Made by a program: the position numbers and the translations under genes. The notes below the pieces were generated by a model. It did not search any database, was not told the DNA's origin, and saw only the letters and a program-made list of their open reading frames with translations. 64,000 bases of DNA from Clostridium hydrogeniformans DSM 21757 (GTDB lineage Bacteria > Bacillota > Clostridia > Clostridiales > Clostridiaceae), in assembly GCF_000686705.1 (NCBI RefSeq), contig NZ_JMLJ01000016.1, positions 35,809-99,808 on the forward strand. Reading direction: 5' to 3'. Positions 40,951 through 51,417 of this stretch are shown piece by piece. The stretch's first letter is position 1, and each line of letters opens with the position of its first letter.

Positions 40951-40997
40951 CTGATGGCTATAAGCGTTAACACCATCTGAAGGAAGATTCGTTCTAT
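40951..40997 (+). repeat. Dispersed palindromic element family 1, copy A (deleted form)
   Basis: 47 bases that join the left end CTGATGGCTATAAGC to the right end GAAGATTCGTTCTAT, with only GTTAACACCATCTGAAG between. The full-length copies are 127-131 bases, so this one has lost its middle. Confidence 0.75.
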
Positions 40998-41071
40998 TAT
41001 ACCTGTTATTTATTCAGTGATAAATTAGACTTTTAAGGGATGTAAAATTAAGAGCTGATATAGTAACATTA

Positions 41072-41175
41072 TATAGGATTTTAAGTTTTAAACTTAATTT
41101 ATCCATCCAGGTAAAGCAAGACAAATCAATGATATTTTTAATGGATAAGTTAAGGACTTATATTGAAACCCTATA
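41072..41175 (+). repeat. Dispersed structured element family 2, copy 1
   Basis: 104 bases closed by TATAGG / CCCTATA, with an inner pairing CTTAATTTAT / ATAAGTTAAG. Related copies lie at 58819-58922 and 61454-61556 in the same orientation. Confidence 0.65.
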
Positions 41176-41311
41176 AGAGGTTTACTGAAATAAAACTTTA
41201 CTTATAGGCAATTCTAATAGGTAAACGATTTAACATAGATATAATAGATTGGTTACATAGTAATTTTAAGGATATAATTTCAGTAGAATGAAATTTTAGG
41301 GGGAATTACAT

Positions 41312-42598
41312 ATGGCAGATTACAGAGAACTTTGGACAAGTCTTGATATGGATTTAGAAAAACATGATCAGTTATGTGCTGTTTTACCAGAAGCTTATGG
41401 AAGTACATATCTATCACAAGAGAATAGACCAGAAGGGATGAACTACTTTAACTTTGTTGTATCAGAAATTCACGGGTTAAGAATACAAGAATTAGCAGAA
41501 CACAAAGAAAAAGATGGAAAGGTTGTTGGAACCTTCTGTGTTTTTGTACCAGATGAAATTATTTTAGCATCTAAGGCTATAGGGGTAGGGCTTTGTGCTG
41601 GATCACAATTCTGGGTAGAGGATGGAGAAACTGTTCTTCCAAGAAATCTTTGTCCTTTAATAAAAGCCTTCATGGGAGCAAAGCTTAGTGGAACATGTCC
41701 TTATTTCCAATCCTGTGACATGATTGTAGGGGAAACAACCTGTGATGGAAAGAAAAAGGCTTGGGAGATATTAGATGAACATGTACCTACCTATGTTATG
41801 GATCTTCCTCAAATGAAGAGGACCAAGGATTATAATATGTGGGAGCAAGAAATAAAATTATTTATAAAGAAAATGGAAGATATTACAGGAAATAAGGTTA
41901 CTGTAGAAGGATTAAGAAGCTCTATAGATTTAATGAATAAAAAGAGAAGGGCGTTAAAGAGATTATATGATTTAAGAAAGTATACGCCTTCTCCAATAAG
42001 TGGACTTGATTCTCTTTTAATATCTCAAATAGCTTTTAATGATGATGTGGTTAGATTTACTGAAAAGGTTAATGAGCTATGTGATGAATTAGATGCGAGA
42101 ATAAGCGTTATGGAAGAAGCTAGTGCAAGCCTTGAAGGGGATAAGGAAAGAAAGAAAAGAATAATGATAACAGGAACCCCAATGGCTGTACCTAACTGGA
42201 AAATGCACTCTATAATAGAAAGTTTAAATGCTGAGGTTGTAGTAGAGGAAACTTGTACAGGAACTAGATACTTTGAAAATGAGGTTTCTACAGAAGGAGA
42301 AACTATAGAAGATTTAATTAAAAACTTAGCAGATAGGTATTTAAAGATAAATTGTGCATGCTTTACTCCAAATACAGGCAGAATAGATGATTTAGTAAGA
42401 TATGCTAAAGAATATAATATAGATGGAGTTATACACTCAAATCTTTCTTTCTGTCATACTTATGCTGTTGAGTATAAAGGTATAGAAAGAGCTCTTAAGG
42501 AAAAGAGTATACCGGTTATTAATATAGAAACAGATTATGCTACAGAAGATGTTGGTCAAATAAAAACTAGAGTAGAAGCTTTCCTTGAAATAATATAG
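41312..42598 (+). CDS. Double-cubane-cluster protein (2-hydroxyacyl-CoA dehydratase-like reductase)
   Basis: 428 residues of the HgdB/FldB-like family that includes the double-cubane-cluster ATP-dependent reductases. Cysteines that fit cluster ligation are in GLCAGS, RNLCPLIKAF, TCPYFQSCD, TTCDGKKK, ETCTGTRYF, CACFTPN and NLSFCHTY. Family members cleave or reduce difficult substrates with electrons from an ATPase activator; no activator gene is nearby. The next gene begins two bases after the stop and encodes an Se/S-carrier-like protein. A ribosome site GGGGG precedes the ATG. The substrate cannot be told. Confidence 0.88.
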   Translation: MADYRELWTSLDMDLEKHDQLCAVLPEAYGSTYLSQENRPEGMNYFNFVVSEIHGLRIQELAEHKEKDGKVVGTFCVFVPDEIILASKAIGVGLCAGSQFWVEDGETVLPRNLCPLIKAFMGAKLSGTCPYFQSCDMIVGETTCDGKKKAWEILDEHVPTYVMDLPQMKRTKDYNMWEQEIKLFIKKMEDITGNKVTVEGLRSSIDLMNKKRRALKRLYDLRKYTPSPISGLDSLLISQIAFNDDVVRFTEKVNELCDELDARISVMEEASASLEGDKERKKRIMITGTPMAVPNWKMHSIIESLNAEVVVEETCTGTRYFENEVSTEGETIEDLIKNLADRYLKINCACFTPNTGRIDDLVRYAKEYNIDGVIHSNLSFCHTYAVEYKGIERALKEKSIPVINIETDYATEDVGQIKTRVEAFLEII

Positions 42599-42600
42599 GG

Positions 42601-42849
42601 ATGAAAACTCTAAAACATTATATACTCTTTCCTTCTCATACTAGTGGACTCGAATTAGAGAAGCTTTTAAAGAAGGAAAAAATAAAATATACAATTGTGC
42701 CAACACCTAGAGAACTTTCGGCTTGCTGTGGAATATCTATGGAATATAATAAGGAAAATGAGTATAGTATAAAGAAAATTATAGATGATAATAATATATC
42801 AATTTCAGGGTTTCATAGTTTAGAGAAGGAATATAAAAGATTCTATTAA
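42601..42849 (+). CDS. DUF3343 (putative Se/S carrier-like) protein
   Basis: 82 residues. The motif ELSACCGISM carries the vicinal Cys pair typical of the small DUF3343 / Se_S_carrier family, with the usual start HYILFPSHTSGLELEKLL. It probably works with the double-cubane protein, since the genes are separated by only two bases and this pairing recurs in anaerobes. A carrier or redox role is a family-based guess. Confidence 0.85.
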   Translation: MKTLKHYILFPSHTSGLELEKLLKKEKIKYTIVPTPRELSACCGISMEYNKENEYSIKKIIDDNNISISGFHSLEKEYKRFY

Positions 42850-42948
42850 TAGTTTAGTTTTTTAGTATTAAGTAGTACAATAATTTAACCTATAATGATA
42901 GTTAGGTCTTAAAGTAGTGAAGATTTGTTAATTTAAGTTATAAAATTA

Positions 42949-42997
42949 AGAGGAAGCACTTAAGAGGTATAGTCTTTTAAGGCTTCCTCTGTTTTTT
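42949..42997. terminator. Bidirectional terminator between convergent genes
   Basis: AGAGGAAGC-CTTAAGA pairs with TCTTTTAAG-GCTTCCTCT and is followed by GTTTTTTATG on the plus strand and TTAATTTTAT on the minus strand. Confidence 0.85.
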
Positions 42998-43038
42998 ATG
43001 AAATTAATTTTAGTGTATTAAAGTTTAGCTTGATAAAG

Positions 43039-44715
43039 TTATTCTACAGGATTTCCACTATAAGCTTGTCCTATTCCTACCTCAGCTAAACCATTTTGAA
43101 CAACAACTCTTTCTTGGCTGTTCTCTCCATAGATATCAGAAGCAGCTCTAACTAGAGCATTTCTAGCATCCATAAATTGAGATTGTGGAGTAAGATAAGA
43201 TGTTAATGCTTTATAGTATATTTGTCCAGATTTTTGGAAGCCTAACTTAGAAGCAATATTATAGAAAGCTTTATTTGGTATTCCAGAATTAGTATGAACA
43301 CCACCCCAGTCTCCAGCTTGAGTTATAGGAAGGTTTTTATAATCTCTCATATGAGCAGGTTGGTTATATTTTTCAGGATCCATAGCACTTCTCTTTAAGA
43401 TATATCTTGATGTTGATAGTTGTAAGTCATTTCCCATTTCCCAGTCAGAAGTGTTATTTTCTATTAATATACCAAAAACATCAGAGAAAGACTCGTTTAA
43501 AGCTCCACTTTGAGCTTGGTATATAAGACCAGAAGAAGATTTAGTTACGGCATGAGTAAATTCATGAGCAACTATATCAAGACATCCAGCAAAAGGTGCA
43601 GCATTAACTCCATCCCCTTCACCAAAGCCTAGGTTACTTCTACCATCAAAATAAGCATTTAAATATTTATTTCCTACGTTTACAGTAGCTGTTATACCAG
43701 CACCATTACCATCCCAAGAGTTTCTGTTGAAATTGTTTTTGAAATAATCATGGGACTTAGCAACTCCAGAGTGAGCACTTACAGCAGAAGCTATAATTCC
43801 ACCTTCATTAAAGTTGTTATCATTATCTTCTACCATATATCCAGGAATATAATTTGTTTTTCTTGCATCGTGAGTGGTGTAGCTTCCTCTAGTTCCTCTA
43901 GTTTTATCATCTAATCTAAACTTAGATCCTACCTTTGTAGTTTCTAGGTTTACTTCATTTCCGTGAAGGTCTATACCTTTACCTTGAATAGATGCTATTA
44001 TATTTTGGCTAGAAAGAACTTCACCATTAGTAGCATCAACAAATACATTCCAGTTAGCAGGAGAAGGTTCATTAAATATTATTTCTACTAAATATCCAAC
44101 TCTCCAGGTATCATTAACCTTATTAATAAATATTTTTGAAGAAGGCTCATAGCTATAATTTTTTTGATTATTTTTCACATCTAAAGAAGCTTCAGCTTTT
44201 TTTATTGCTTCATCTTTAGATAGTTTTATTAAACCTTTATAGTTTTTATCTGATAAACTAGGATCTATATCTGCATTTATTGAGTATATATCTCCCTTAG
44301 AATTTACGTGAATTACCACCATTTTTCCCATAACTTCTATATTATCTACATTTAGTTGTAGCTTGTAGTGAGTATTACCTTGCTCATCTTTTATTTCATC
44401 AATAAGATTAAAGGAGCCAAGATTTAATCCAAAAGCATCCTTATTATCCTTAACATATTTCAATACATCCTTCTTGTTTTCAATCTTATCTTTATTGAGT
44501 TTTCCATCAATAAATCTTGGGGAATCAGAATTAGCATTCCAATAAACATGGAGATTGCTAGTTCCTATATCACTATTTTTGGCAGCTTTACTTTTAACTG
44601 AAATTAGACTTTTTAAATATCCTTGATTTGTTTCGTTAGCAGTAGTAGTTAAAGATGCTCCTAGACTGAATATCATTGCGGTTGAAATAATAATTGATAT
44701 TAATGACTTTTTCAT
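43039..44715 (-). CDS. Secreted thermolysin-like neutral metalloprotease (M4 family) preproenzyme
   Basis: 558 residues. A Sec signal peptide (MKKSLISIIISTAMIFSLGA, cleavage near residue 27), an FTP/PepSY propeptide to about residue 240, then the M4 catalytic domain. Zinc ligands H384 and H388 lie in HEFTHAV with catalytic E385, and the third ligand is E408 in GALNESFSD. The proton-donor His lies in WGGVHTNSGIPN. The size and layout match bacillolysin and the clostridial lambda-toxin type proteases. AAGGAG precedes the ATG. Monocistronic. It degrades extracellular protein. Confidence 0.95.
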   Translation of the reverse strand: MKKSLISIIISTAMIFSLGASLTTTANETNQGYLKSLISVKSKAAKNSDIGTSNLHVYWNANSDSPRFIDGKLNKDKIENKKDVLKYVKDNKDAFGLNLGSFNLIDEIKDEQGNTHYKLQLNVDNIEVMGKMVVIHVNSKGDIYSINADIDPSLSDKNYKGLIKLSKDEAIKKAEASLDVKNNQKNYSYEPSSKIFINKVNDTWRVGYLVEIIFNEPSPANWNVFVDATNGEVLSSQNIIASIQGKGIDLHGNEVNLETTKVGSKFRLDDKTRGTRGSYTTHDARKTNYIPGYMVEDNDNNFNEGGIIASAVSAHSGVAKSHDYFKNNFNRNSWDGNGAGITATVNVGNKYLNAYFDGRSNLGFGEGDGVNAAPFAGCLDIVAHEFTHAVTKSSSGLIYQAQSGALNESFSDVFGILIENNTSDWEMGNDLQLSTSRYILKRSAMDPEKYNQPAHMRDYKNLPITQAGDWGGVHTNSGIPNKAFYNIASKLGFQKSGQIYYKALTSYLTPQSQFMDARNALVRAASDIYGENSQERVVVQNGLAEVGIGQAYSGNPVE

Positions 44716-45243
44716 AAAGCAACTCCTTAAAATATATTTATATAGACTAATATATGTTCATAAAAATAATGTGTTAATATATTTTTAAAAAAATTTTATA
44801 AAGTTTTAAGATAGTATATAAATACACTAAGTATAAGCATGGAGATGTTATATATAAAAGCTTCCAATTGTGAAACTAAGGACTTTTATAGTGGCTATAA
44901 TATGTAAATATCAATATGAATATAGGTTCATTTTAATAATTGGAAATGTAAATAAAAATGTTAGTATATTTATTTACATTTTTCTTTAATGCTAGAGGGG
45001 AAAGGTTTATGATAGTGAAAATATTATCAATAATTTTGTTGATTATAGAATAATATTTATTAAAAAAACATAATTAGGTTTTAAATAATAATTAAATTTT
45101 AAGGGTATGGGATATAGTAGTTATGAATGTAAGTTATAAAAAGTTAAGGCTAAGTTTAAATTTTTATAACTAAGTAGGGAAAGAGTTTAATGGAATCAGT
45201 ATTCAATTTTATATGGGGAAGTTAGGAGGGAGGAAAAATAAAA
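44716..45243. other. Intergenic region with a hairpin, no recognised gene
   Basis: About 525 bases. At 44944-44986 AATGTAAATA pairs with TATTTACATT and is followed by TTTCTTT, a terminator-like structure on the plus strand with no gene before it. Nothing else is recognised. Confidence 0.5.
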
Positions 45244-45276
45244 TAAAGCTCAGTTGGAAATCCAACTGAGCTTTAT
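45244..45276. terminator. Terminator of the laccase gene
   Basis: AAAGCTCAGTTGGA pairs perfectly with TCCAACTGAGCTTT; on the minus strand it is followed by ATTTTATTTTT. Confidence 0.92.
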
Positions 45277-45292
45277 TTTTAGATTTATTAAA

Positions 45293-46876
45293 TTATTCTT
45301 TTAGAACTCTTATAGGTCTCATCATATCATGGTCTTCATGTTCAAGAATATGGCAATGCCAAACGTAATCTCCGGGGTATTCTTTAAAGTGCATAATTAT
45401 TCTAGTAACCATTTTAGAATCAGCTTTAACAGTATCTTTCCATCCTCTTTCGTACTCCCTTGGAGGTACTGGATCTCCAATAAACTCCAGTATTCCTTCT
45501 TCTAGATATTTCTGTTCATCAAAGAGTCTTCTATCTAATATTTTGAACTGAACTAGATGTACATGAATTGGGTGTGGGAAAGCTGTTAAATTTACTAGAT
45601 TCCATACCTCGATTGAATCCATCAAAGGCTTTTCAGTAGCCGGATCATGCCACATTTTATTATCTAATAGTAGCATAGGACGTCCATAATCATCTTGGGT
45701 AGCGGTTAGGGGAAGAGTTCTTATCCTTGTCGCCATATGCTCTTCTAGGTGATCTTTAATTGGGTATAGAATATTAGGAATTTTACTAGTGTCTTCAGAT
45801 GAAAGAGGGAGTACAACTTGAAACTCCATTAGTACACCAGTATGAGGTGAATTATCACCTAGGTTTTTAAGGATCAAGCTTTCACCTTTTAATTTAGAAA
45901 AATCTATTACTATATCTGCCCTTTCAGCAGGTTCTAAAGGTATTTCATTTAAAGTAATAGGAGCATTTAATAATCCTCCATCAGTTCCTATTTGAAAAAA
46001 GCTTTGGTTATTTGAAAGAGCAATATTATAATTTCTTGTATTAGATCCATTTACTACTCTGAATCTATATTTTCTAGGCTCAACCTTTAGGTGAGGCCAA
46101 ACCTTACCATTAACCACAATAGTGTTTCCAAGGAAAAATGGAGTTACAGAAGGTTTTACTCTTACAGGAAATGGTGGGGAATCGGGATAGAATAATGATC
46201 CGTCACTATTAAAAGATTTATCTTGAATCATTAGAGGGATATCATAATTTCCACATGGAAGGTTTAGTTTTCTTTCAAGAGTATCTTTTATTATATAAAA
46301 CCCAACAAGTCCAGCATATACATTTAATCTTGTTATTCCTATGCTATGGTCATGATACCATAGGGTAGTAGCCTGTTGGTCATTAGTATATCTATAAACT
46401 TCATGTTCAAATTTTATTCCAGTGATAGCATTACATCTAGTAAACCAAGCATCAGGATGTCCATCACTACTAGAATCAACTCTGGCACCATGGACATGCA
46501 CTACTGTACGAACTTCAGGATTATCAACTGCTCCATGAAGAGTTCTGTCTATAGGTAAAAAATGCTTTAGTGGAAGAGAGTTTATCCATTTAACATGGAT
46601 TTTTTCATTTCTTAGTACCTCTATGGTTGGTCCTGGAATGCTTTTTTCATATGCCCATACCCTTGTTTTAGGAAAGTATTTATGGAATTTATGATAACAT
46701 TCCTTCATTTCTACCTCATAATATGTGCCTTTAGAATTGATACATCTTGGAGTTAGTACTCTTGGCTTATTTATATCATCTACAAATTTTGTAATGGTAT
46801 CTGGTTTAGAGGGGTCAACCTCATTATAAAATTCATAGTTTTCTTCTTCTAATTCTTTACTAAAGTTATTATTCAA
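45293..46876 (-). CDS. cotA: CotA-type multicopper oxidase (spore coat laccase)
   Basis: 527 residues, close to the length of Bacillus CotA. All four copper-binding motifs are present: HVHG (127-130), WYHDH (H175, H177), HPIHVH (H435, H438, H440) and HCHILEHEDHDM (C508 as type 1 ligand, M517 axial). There is no signal peptide, as in CotA, which the mother cell loads onto the spore. A sigma-K-like promoter lies upstream at 46917-46944. It oxidises phenols or bilirubin with O2; in an anaerobe it probably protects or colours the spore during exposure to air. An outlying member of the spore-surface programme. Confidence 0.92.
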   Translation of the reverse strand: MNNNFSKELEEENYEFYNEVDPSKPDTITKFVDDINKPRVLTPRCINSKGTYYEVEMKECYHKFHKYFPKTRVWAYEKSIPGPTIEVLRNEKIHVKWINSLPLKHFLPIDRTLHGAVDNPEVRTVVHVHGARVDSSSDGHPDAWFTRCNAITGIKFEHEVYRYTNDQQATTLWYHDHSIGITRLNVYAGLVGFYIIKDTLERKLNLPCGNYDIPLMIQDKSFNSDGSLFYPDSPPFPVRVKPSVTPFFLGNTIVVNGKVWPHLKVEPRKYRFRVVNGSNTRNYNIALSNNQSFFQIGTDGGLLNAPITLNEIPLEPAERADIVIDFSKLKGESLILKNLGDNSPHTGVLMEFQVVLPLSSEDTSKIPNILYPIKDHLEEHMATRIRTLPLTATQDDYGRPMLLLDNKMWHDPATEKPLMDSIEVWNLVNLTAFPHPIHVHLVQFKILDRRLFDEQKYLEEGILEFIGDPVPPREYERGWKDTVKADSKMVTRIIMHFKEYPGDYVWHCHILEHEDHDMMRPIRVLKE

Positions 46877-46916
46877 AATATCACTTCCTTATATAAGAAT
46901 AAATAATATTTTTATA

Positions 46917-46944
46917 TATCTTATGATACATAATGTTAAAAGGT
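46917..46944 (-). promoter_or_regulatory. Sigma-K-like promoter of the laccase gene
   Basis: On the minus strand AC (46943-46944), 17 bases, then CATAAGATA (46917-46925), a full match to CATANNNTA. Confidence 0.6.
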
Positions 46945-47098
46945 GTCTTTTATATATGAATTTATGCAGACATTGCTAGAACTTATAAAGATATTAATAT
47001 AATAAGGGGATTAATGATGTATATTGGAATAATTGGAGAATATACAATAAAGTAACTGTAAGTTCTATTATTTAAAAGAGTATATTAGTTAGTTTTAT

Positions 47099-47227
47099 CT
47101 GATGGCTATAAGCTTTAACACCCCCATTCTCTTAAAAGATGGGGATAACAGTTGATATGTCTCTAGATTAACTCATCTAACCTTCAGGTGATGGAAAGAA
47201 CAACATCTGAAAGAAGATTCGTTCTAT
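47099..47227 (+). repeat. Dispersed palindromic element family 1, copy B
   Basis: 129 bases from CTGATGGCTATAAGC to GAAGATTCGTTCTAT, preceded by TTTTAT. Inside are hairpins CCCCAT/ATGGGG, AGAT/ATCT and a 3' hairpin TTCAGGTGATG/CATCTGAA. Confidence 0.82.
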
Positions 47228-47311
47228 ACTACTAATAACTCTTATATTACATTAAATACCTGTCAAGTATTAAATAATTTTCATATTATATAATACTTGG
47301 GAGGTGATACT

Positions 47312-47758
47312 ATGTTTAGTAAGATTCTAATAGAGAAATATATAGAAACCTTTAGTAAAAAGCTTATAAAGCAGCAAGAAATAAATAGAACTTTAATAGA
47401 AAAGCTATCTAAGCAAGCTAGAGCTATTGAATATTTATATAATCAGCTAGAAGAGCAGAAAAAAGTTATTGAAGATATGGAAAAAAAGCTAAGTGAAAGT
47501 GGTAGCTATTATAAGTCACATGAGGAAAATAGCGATAATATAAATAAAAATAGTGAAATAGGTGTGAAAAATTTAGAGAGTAACTCTGTTAATATAAATT
47601 TAGATGTATCATCAATAGTGGTAATGATAATAACTTTCCTTAAGGATATAGGGAAAGATAATATAGATAAGATAAATATAGATGAGCTTATTAAAGAGTT
47701 AAATTCGTATAAAATTAAATTAGGGAGTAATACTGAGTGGGAAATTAATGAGAATTAA
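47312..47758 (+). CDS. Coiled-coil hypothetical protein
   Basis: About 148 residues, starting at ATG 47312 after GGAGGTG; the in-frame TTG at 47297 overlaps that site. Residues 8-65 form a coiled coil (KLIKQQEINRTLIEKLSKQA ... LEEQKKVIEDMEKKL), followed by a polar linker and a C-terminal amphipathic region (VVMIITFLKDIGKDNIDKI). No membrane segment of full length and no known family. A terminator follows at 47927-47967. Confidence 0.55.
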   Translation: MFSKILIEKYIETFSKKLIKQQEINRTLIEKLSKQARAIEYLYNQLEEQKKVIEDMEKKLSESGSYYKSHEENSDNINKNSEIGVKNLESNSVNINLDVSSIVVMIITFLKDIGKDNIDKINIDELIKELNSYKIKLGSNTEWEINEN

Positions 47759-47926
47759 TAAAATTATAATAAACAAAACACATAAGGTTAGAATACTCAG
47801 TGCTAAAGAGGAAATGAATTAATAAGATAGATTAAATAGTAGTGATATAGTATGGAAAAAGCATGCTGTAAAAATTATACAATATTTATGGCATGGGTAA
47901 TTTAATAAAAGATAAATTTTATATAG

Positions 47927-47967
47927 AAAAGAGTGAGTAATTTTATATACCACTCTTTTTATTTTTT
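47927..47967 (+). terminator. Rho-independent terminator
   Basis: AAAGAGTG pairs with CACTCTTT and is followed by TTATTTTTT. Confidence 0.75.
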
Positions 47968-48273
47968 AATTATTAATTAGTACAGATAGGCTTTAATTTT
48001 TCCATGTAACCTATTTATTATTTAACTCCATGAAATTGTAAGGCTGATACATTTAAAGTTTCATGGAGAAATTAAGAGGAAATTATCTGTATAAATTTTA
48101 AGTGAAAATTATATATCCAAAGTAAAAATAAACTTAAATATAATAATTAATAAATTAGGGAATAATACTATATATGCGAAAGAACTATAGAAAAATAAAT
48201 TTAATGAGAGTTATTATTGATTACCATGGTAGGGTATGGTAAGATTTTCATAAAACATATAAGGAGTGATGAT
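47968..48273 (+). other. Leader region of the M16C protease gene
   Basis: About 300 bases. At 48026-48068 CTCCATGAAA pairs perfectly with TTTCATGGAG. No gene is seen and no known riboswitch fits. Confidence 0.4.
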
Positions 48274-51204
48274 ATGAAGTTTAAAGTTAATGAAGTATAT
48301 GAAGGATTTAAGCTAATAGAAGATGTTTATATAGAAGAAATAAAGGCAAATGGAAAAGTTTTTGAGCATGAAAAAACAGGAGCAAGGCTTCTTAATATAA
48401 GTAATGATGATGATAATAAGGTGTTTGCTATAGGTTTTAGAACCCCACCTAATGACAGTACAGGTCTTCCACATATATTAGAGCATTCAGTTTTATGTGG
48501 ATCTAGAAAGTTTGATGTTAAGGAACCTTTTGTGGAACTTTTAAAAAGTTCTTTAAATACCTTCCTTAATGCAATGACTTATCCAGATAAGACCATATAT
48601 CCTGTAGCTAGTAGAAATGAAAAAGATTTTAAAAATCTTATGGATGTTTATTTAGATGCTGTATTATATCCAAATATATATAAGTATCCAGAGATATTTA
48701 TGCAAGAGGGATGGAGCTATTCCTTAGAAAACAAGGATTCTGAACTTAAATATAATGGAGTTGTTTATAATGAAATGAAGGGAGCATACTCTTCACCAGA
48801 CTCATTAGTATTTAGAAAGATAACAGAAACTCTTTACCCGGATACCATATATAGCCATTCTTCCGGTGGAGATCCTGAGGTTATTCCAGAACTTACTTAT
48901 GAAGACTTTATAGCCTTCCATAAAAAGTACTATCACCCTTCAAATAGCTTTATATATTTATATGGAGATGGAGACTTAATAGAGCAGCTTAAGTTTATAA
49001 ATGATGAGTATTTAAGTAATTTTGAAAGACAAGAAATAGATTCAGAAATAGGTACTCAAGAACCTTTTGAAGAAATGAAGGAATATACTTATACTTATAG
49101 TCTTTCAGAAGATGATTCTACAGAAAATAAGAGTTTCTTAAACCTAAATTTTTCTATAGGGTCAGCATTAGATATTAATGAGAATTTAGCTTTAACCGTA
49201 ATAGAATATTTATTATTAGAAACTCCAGCAGCACCTTTAAAGAAGGCCTTACTTGAGGCTGGTATTGGTAAGTCAGTATTTGGAGAGTTTGAAAATGGTA
49301 TAAAACAGCCTTACTTTTCAATAGTAGCAAAGGATGCTAATGAAAATGACAAGGATAAATTTAAAAAAGTAGTATTTGATACATTAGAAAGCTTAGTTAA
49401 GGGTGGCATTGAGAAAGAACTTATAGAAGCTGCCATAAATAAAATAGAGTTTATATTAAGAGAGGGAGACTATAGAGGGTATCCAACAGGAATAGTTTAT
49501 TATACAAAAGCTATGGATAGCTGGCTTTATGGAGGAGATCCTTTTGTAAATTTAGCATATGAGCCAGTTCTTGAAAATGCTAAAAGAGCATTACACACTA
49601 AGTATTTTGAGGACCTTATAGAAAAGCATATACTAAATAATCCTCATAGTTCTTTTGCAATATTAAAACCTGAAAAAGGACTTTCACAAAGAAAAGAAAG
49701 AGAATTAGCTGAAAAGCTTTCTAAATATAAGAATGAACTAAGTGACAAGGAAAAAGAGTCTATTATAGAAAAGGGTAAAAAGCTTAAAGAAAGACAGATG
49801 ACAAAGGATACCAAGGAAGCTTTAAACAGTATACCTAGTCTTGGAATAGAAGATATAAATAAAGAGGCAGATAAACTACCATTAGAAATAAAAGAAGAAA
49901 ATGGAGTTAAAGTTTTATTCCATGAGGTAGAAACAAATAAAATAGGATATTTAAAACTTTTATTTAATGTTAAAGTTCTTCCAAAAGAATTACTTCCTTA
50001 TGCTAAACTTTTATCTGACGTTATTGGAAAAATAGGAACTAAAAACTATTCTTATGGATCTTTAGCAAATGCTATAGGAATACACAGTGGAGCTATATTC
50101 TTTAATGTAACAAGTTATGTTAAGAGTGGAAATCCAAAAGATTTTAGTGCAGTATTTATGGTTAAGGCAAAAGCTCTTATGGATAAATTAGATAAGACAA
50201 CTGAACTTATAGGAGAAATCCTTGAAAATACTCTATTTGATGATAAGGAAAGAATTCTTCAAAATCTTAGAGAGATAAAGAGCTATTATGAAATGAGTAT
50301 GTTTAGTTCAGGTCACATAGTAGCAGCTAAGAGAATGATGTCTTATTTCTCACCTAAGGGATCCTTTGATGAGATTATAGATGGAATAGGCTATTATAAA
50401 TTCCTTTGTGATATTGAAAAGAATTTTGAAAACAAATGGGATGAAGTAAAGAAAAACTTAGAGAAAACTAGGGAAGAGTTATTTAATAAGAGTAATTTAA
50501 CTGTTAGCTTTACTTCAGATAAAGAAGACTATGATTCAGTTAAAAATCCAATTGAAAGTATTACTAAGATTTTAGGAGATAAGAAAGTAGCAGAGGTTAC
50601 TTATGACTTTAACCTAGAAGATAGTTGTAATGAAGGATTACTTACTCAAGGCAATGTTCAATATGTAGCTAAGGGTGGAAATTTTATAAATAATGGATAT
50701 AAATACAATGGATCTGCTTTAGTTCTTGAAACCATATCAAACTTTGACTACTTATGGAACAATGTAAGAGTTCAAGGTGGGGCTTATGGAGTTGTTCCAA
50801 GGATAAGTAGAAGTGGAAACATGTTTATAACATCTTACAGAGATCCTAATATAAAAGAAACCTTAAAGGTATATGATGAAATGCCTGACTACTTAAAGGA
50901 ATTAGAAGTAGATGAGGAAACCATGACTAAGTATATAATAGGTACAATTAGTAAACTTGATAGTCCATTAACACCATCTATGAAGTCAGAATATGCTATA
51001 GAGCAGTATTATATGGGAATAAGCCATGAAACTAAGCAAAGGGAAAGAAATGAAGTTATAGAAACAAAGTTAAATAATATTAAGGATTTTGCACCAGTTA
51101 TAGAAAGTGTTATGAAACAAAATCATGTTTGTGTTTTAGGTAATGAAAAGAAAATCAAAGATAATAGTGATGTCTTTGGAAAACTTATAAATGTTATAGA
51201 ATAA
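48274..51204 (+). CDS. M16C-family zinc metalloprotease (presequence-protease/PreP-like)
   Basis: About 976 residues, the typical length of the one-chain M16C peptidases with two active-half-like domains. The inverted zinc motif HILEH has H67, E70 and H71, and the third ligand lies in the YNEMKGAYSS segment. The second half (from about residue 530, SLGIEDINKEADKLPLEI) lacks the motif, as in the family. No signal peptide is seen, so it is cytoplasmic and probably degrades oligopeptides. The start is ATG 48274, 7 bases after AAGGAG; an in-frame ATG at 48217 has no such site. Monocistronic with a strong terminator at 51362. Confidence 0.92.
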   Translation: MKFKVNEVYEGFKLIEDVYIEEIKANGKVFEHEKTGARLLNISNDDDNKVFAIGFRTPPNDSTGLPHILEHSVLCGSRKFDVKEPFVELLKSSLNTFLNAMTYPDKTIYPVASRNEKDFKNLMDVYLDAVLYPNIYKYPEIFMQEGWSYSLENKDSELKYNGVVYNEMKGAYSSPDSLVFRKITETLYPDTIYSHSSGGDPEVIPELTYEDFIAFHKKYYHPSNSFIYLYGDGDLIEQLKFINDEYLSNFERQEIDSEIGTQEPFEEMKEYTYTYSLSEDDSTENKSFLNLNFSIGSALDINENLALTVIEYLLLETPAAPLKKALLEAGIGKSVFGEFENGIKQPYFSIVAKDANENDKDKFKKVVFDTLESLVKGGIEKELIEAAINKIEFILREGDYRGYPTGIVYYTKAMDSWLYGGDPFVNLAYEPVLENAKRALHTKYFEDLIEKHILNNPHSSFAILKPEKGLSQRKERELAEKLSKYKNELSDKEKESIIEKGKKLKERQMTKDTKEALNSIPSLGIEDINKEADKLPLEIKEENGVKVLFHEVETNKIGYLKLLFNVKVLPKELLPYAKLLSDVIGKIGTKNYSYGSLANAIGIHSGAIFFNVTSYVKSGNPKDFSAVFMVKAKALMDKLDKTTELIGEILENTLFDDKERILQNLREIKSYYEMSMFSSGHIVAAKRMMSYFSPKGSFDEIIDGIGYYKFLCDIEKNFENKWDEVKKNLEKTREELFNKSNLTVSFTSDKEDYDSVKNPIESITKILGDKKVAEVTYDFNLEDSCNEGLLTQGNVQYVAKGGNFINNGYKYNGSALVLETISNFDYLWNNVRVQGGAYGVVPRISRSGNMFITSYRDPNIKETLKVYDEMPDYLKELEVDEETMTKYIIGTISKLDSPLTPSMKSEYAIEQYYMGISHETKQRERNEVIETKLNNIKDFAPVIESVMKQNHVCVLGNEKKIKDNSDVFGKLINVIE

Positions 51205-51361
51205 ATATATATATGTTGTATTAATTAATTTACATTCTATTCCTTGAGGACTAAATAAGTTTTAACTGAATTTAATGTAGCTTTAATATTACAACTTATA
51301 TATTCTAGCTTTTACTTAAAGTAGTAGAGGTGTAAATATAGTAAATACCATAGTGTAAAAG

Positions 51362-51415
51362 GTTATGGCCTAGCTCTAATAGATAAATTATTAGAACTAG
51401 GCTATAACTATTTTT
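51362..51415 (+). terminator. Terminator of the M16C protease gene
   Basis: GTTATGGCCTAGCTCTAATA pairs with TATTAGAACTAGGCTATAAC and is followed by TATTTTTAT, which runs straight into copy C of repeat family 1. Confidence 0.85.
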
Positions 51416-51417
51416 AT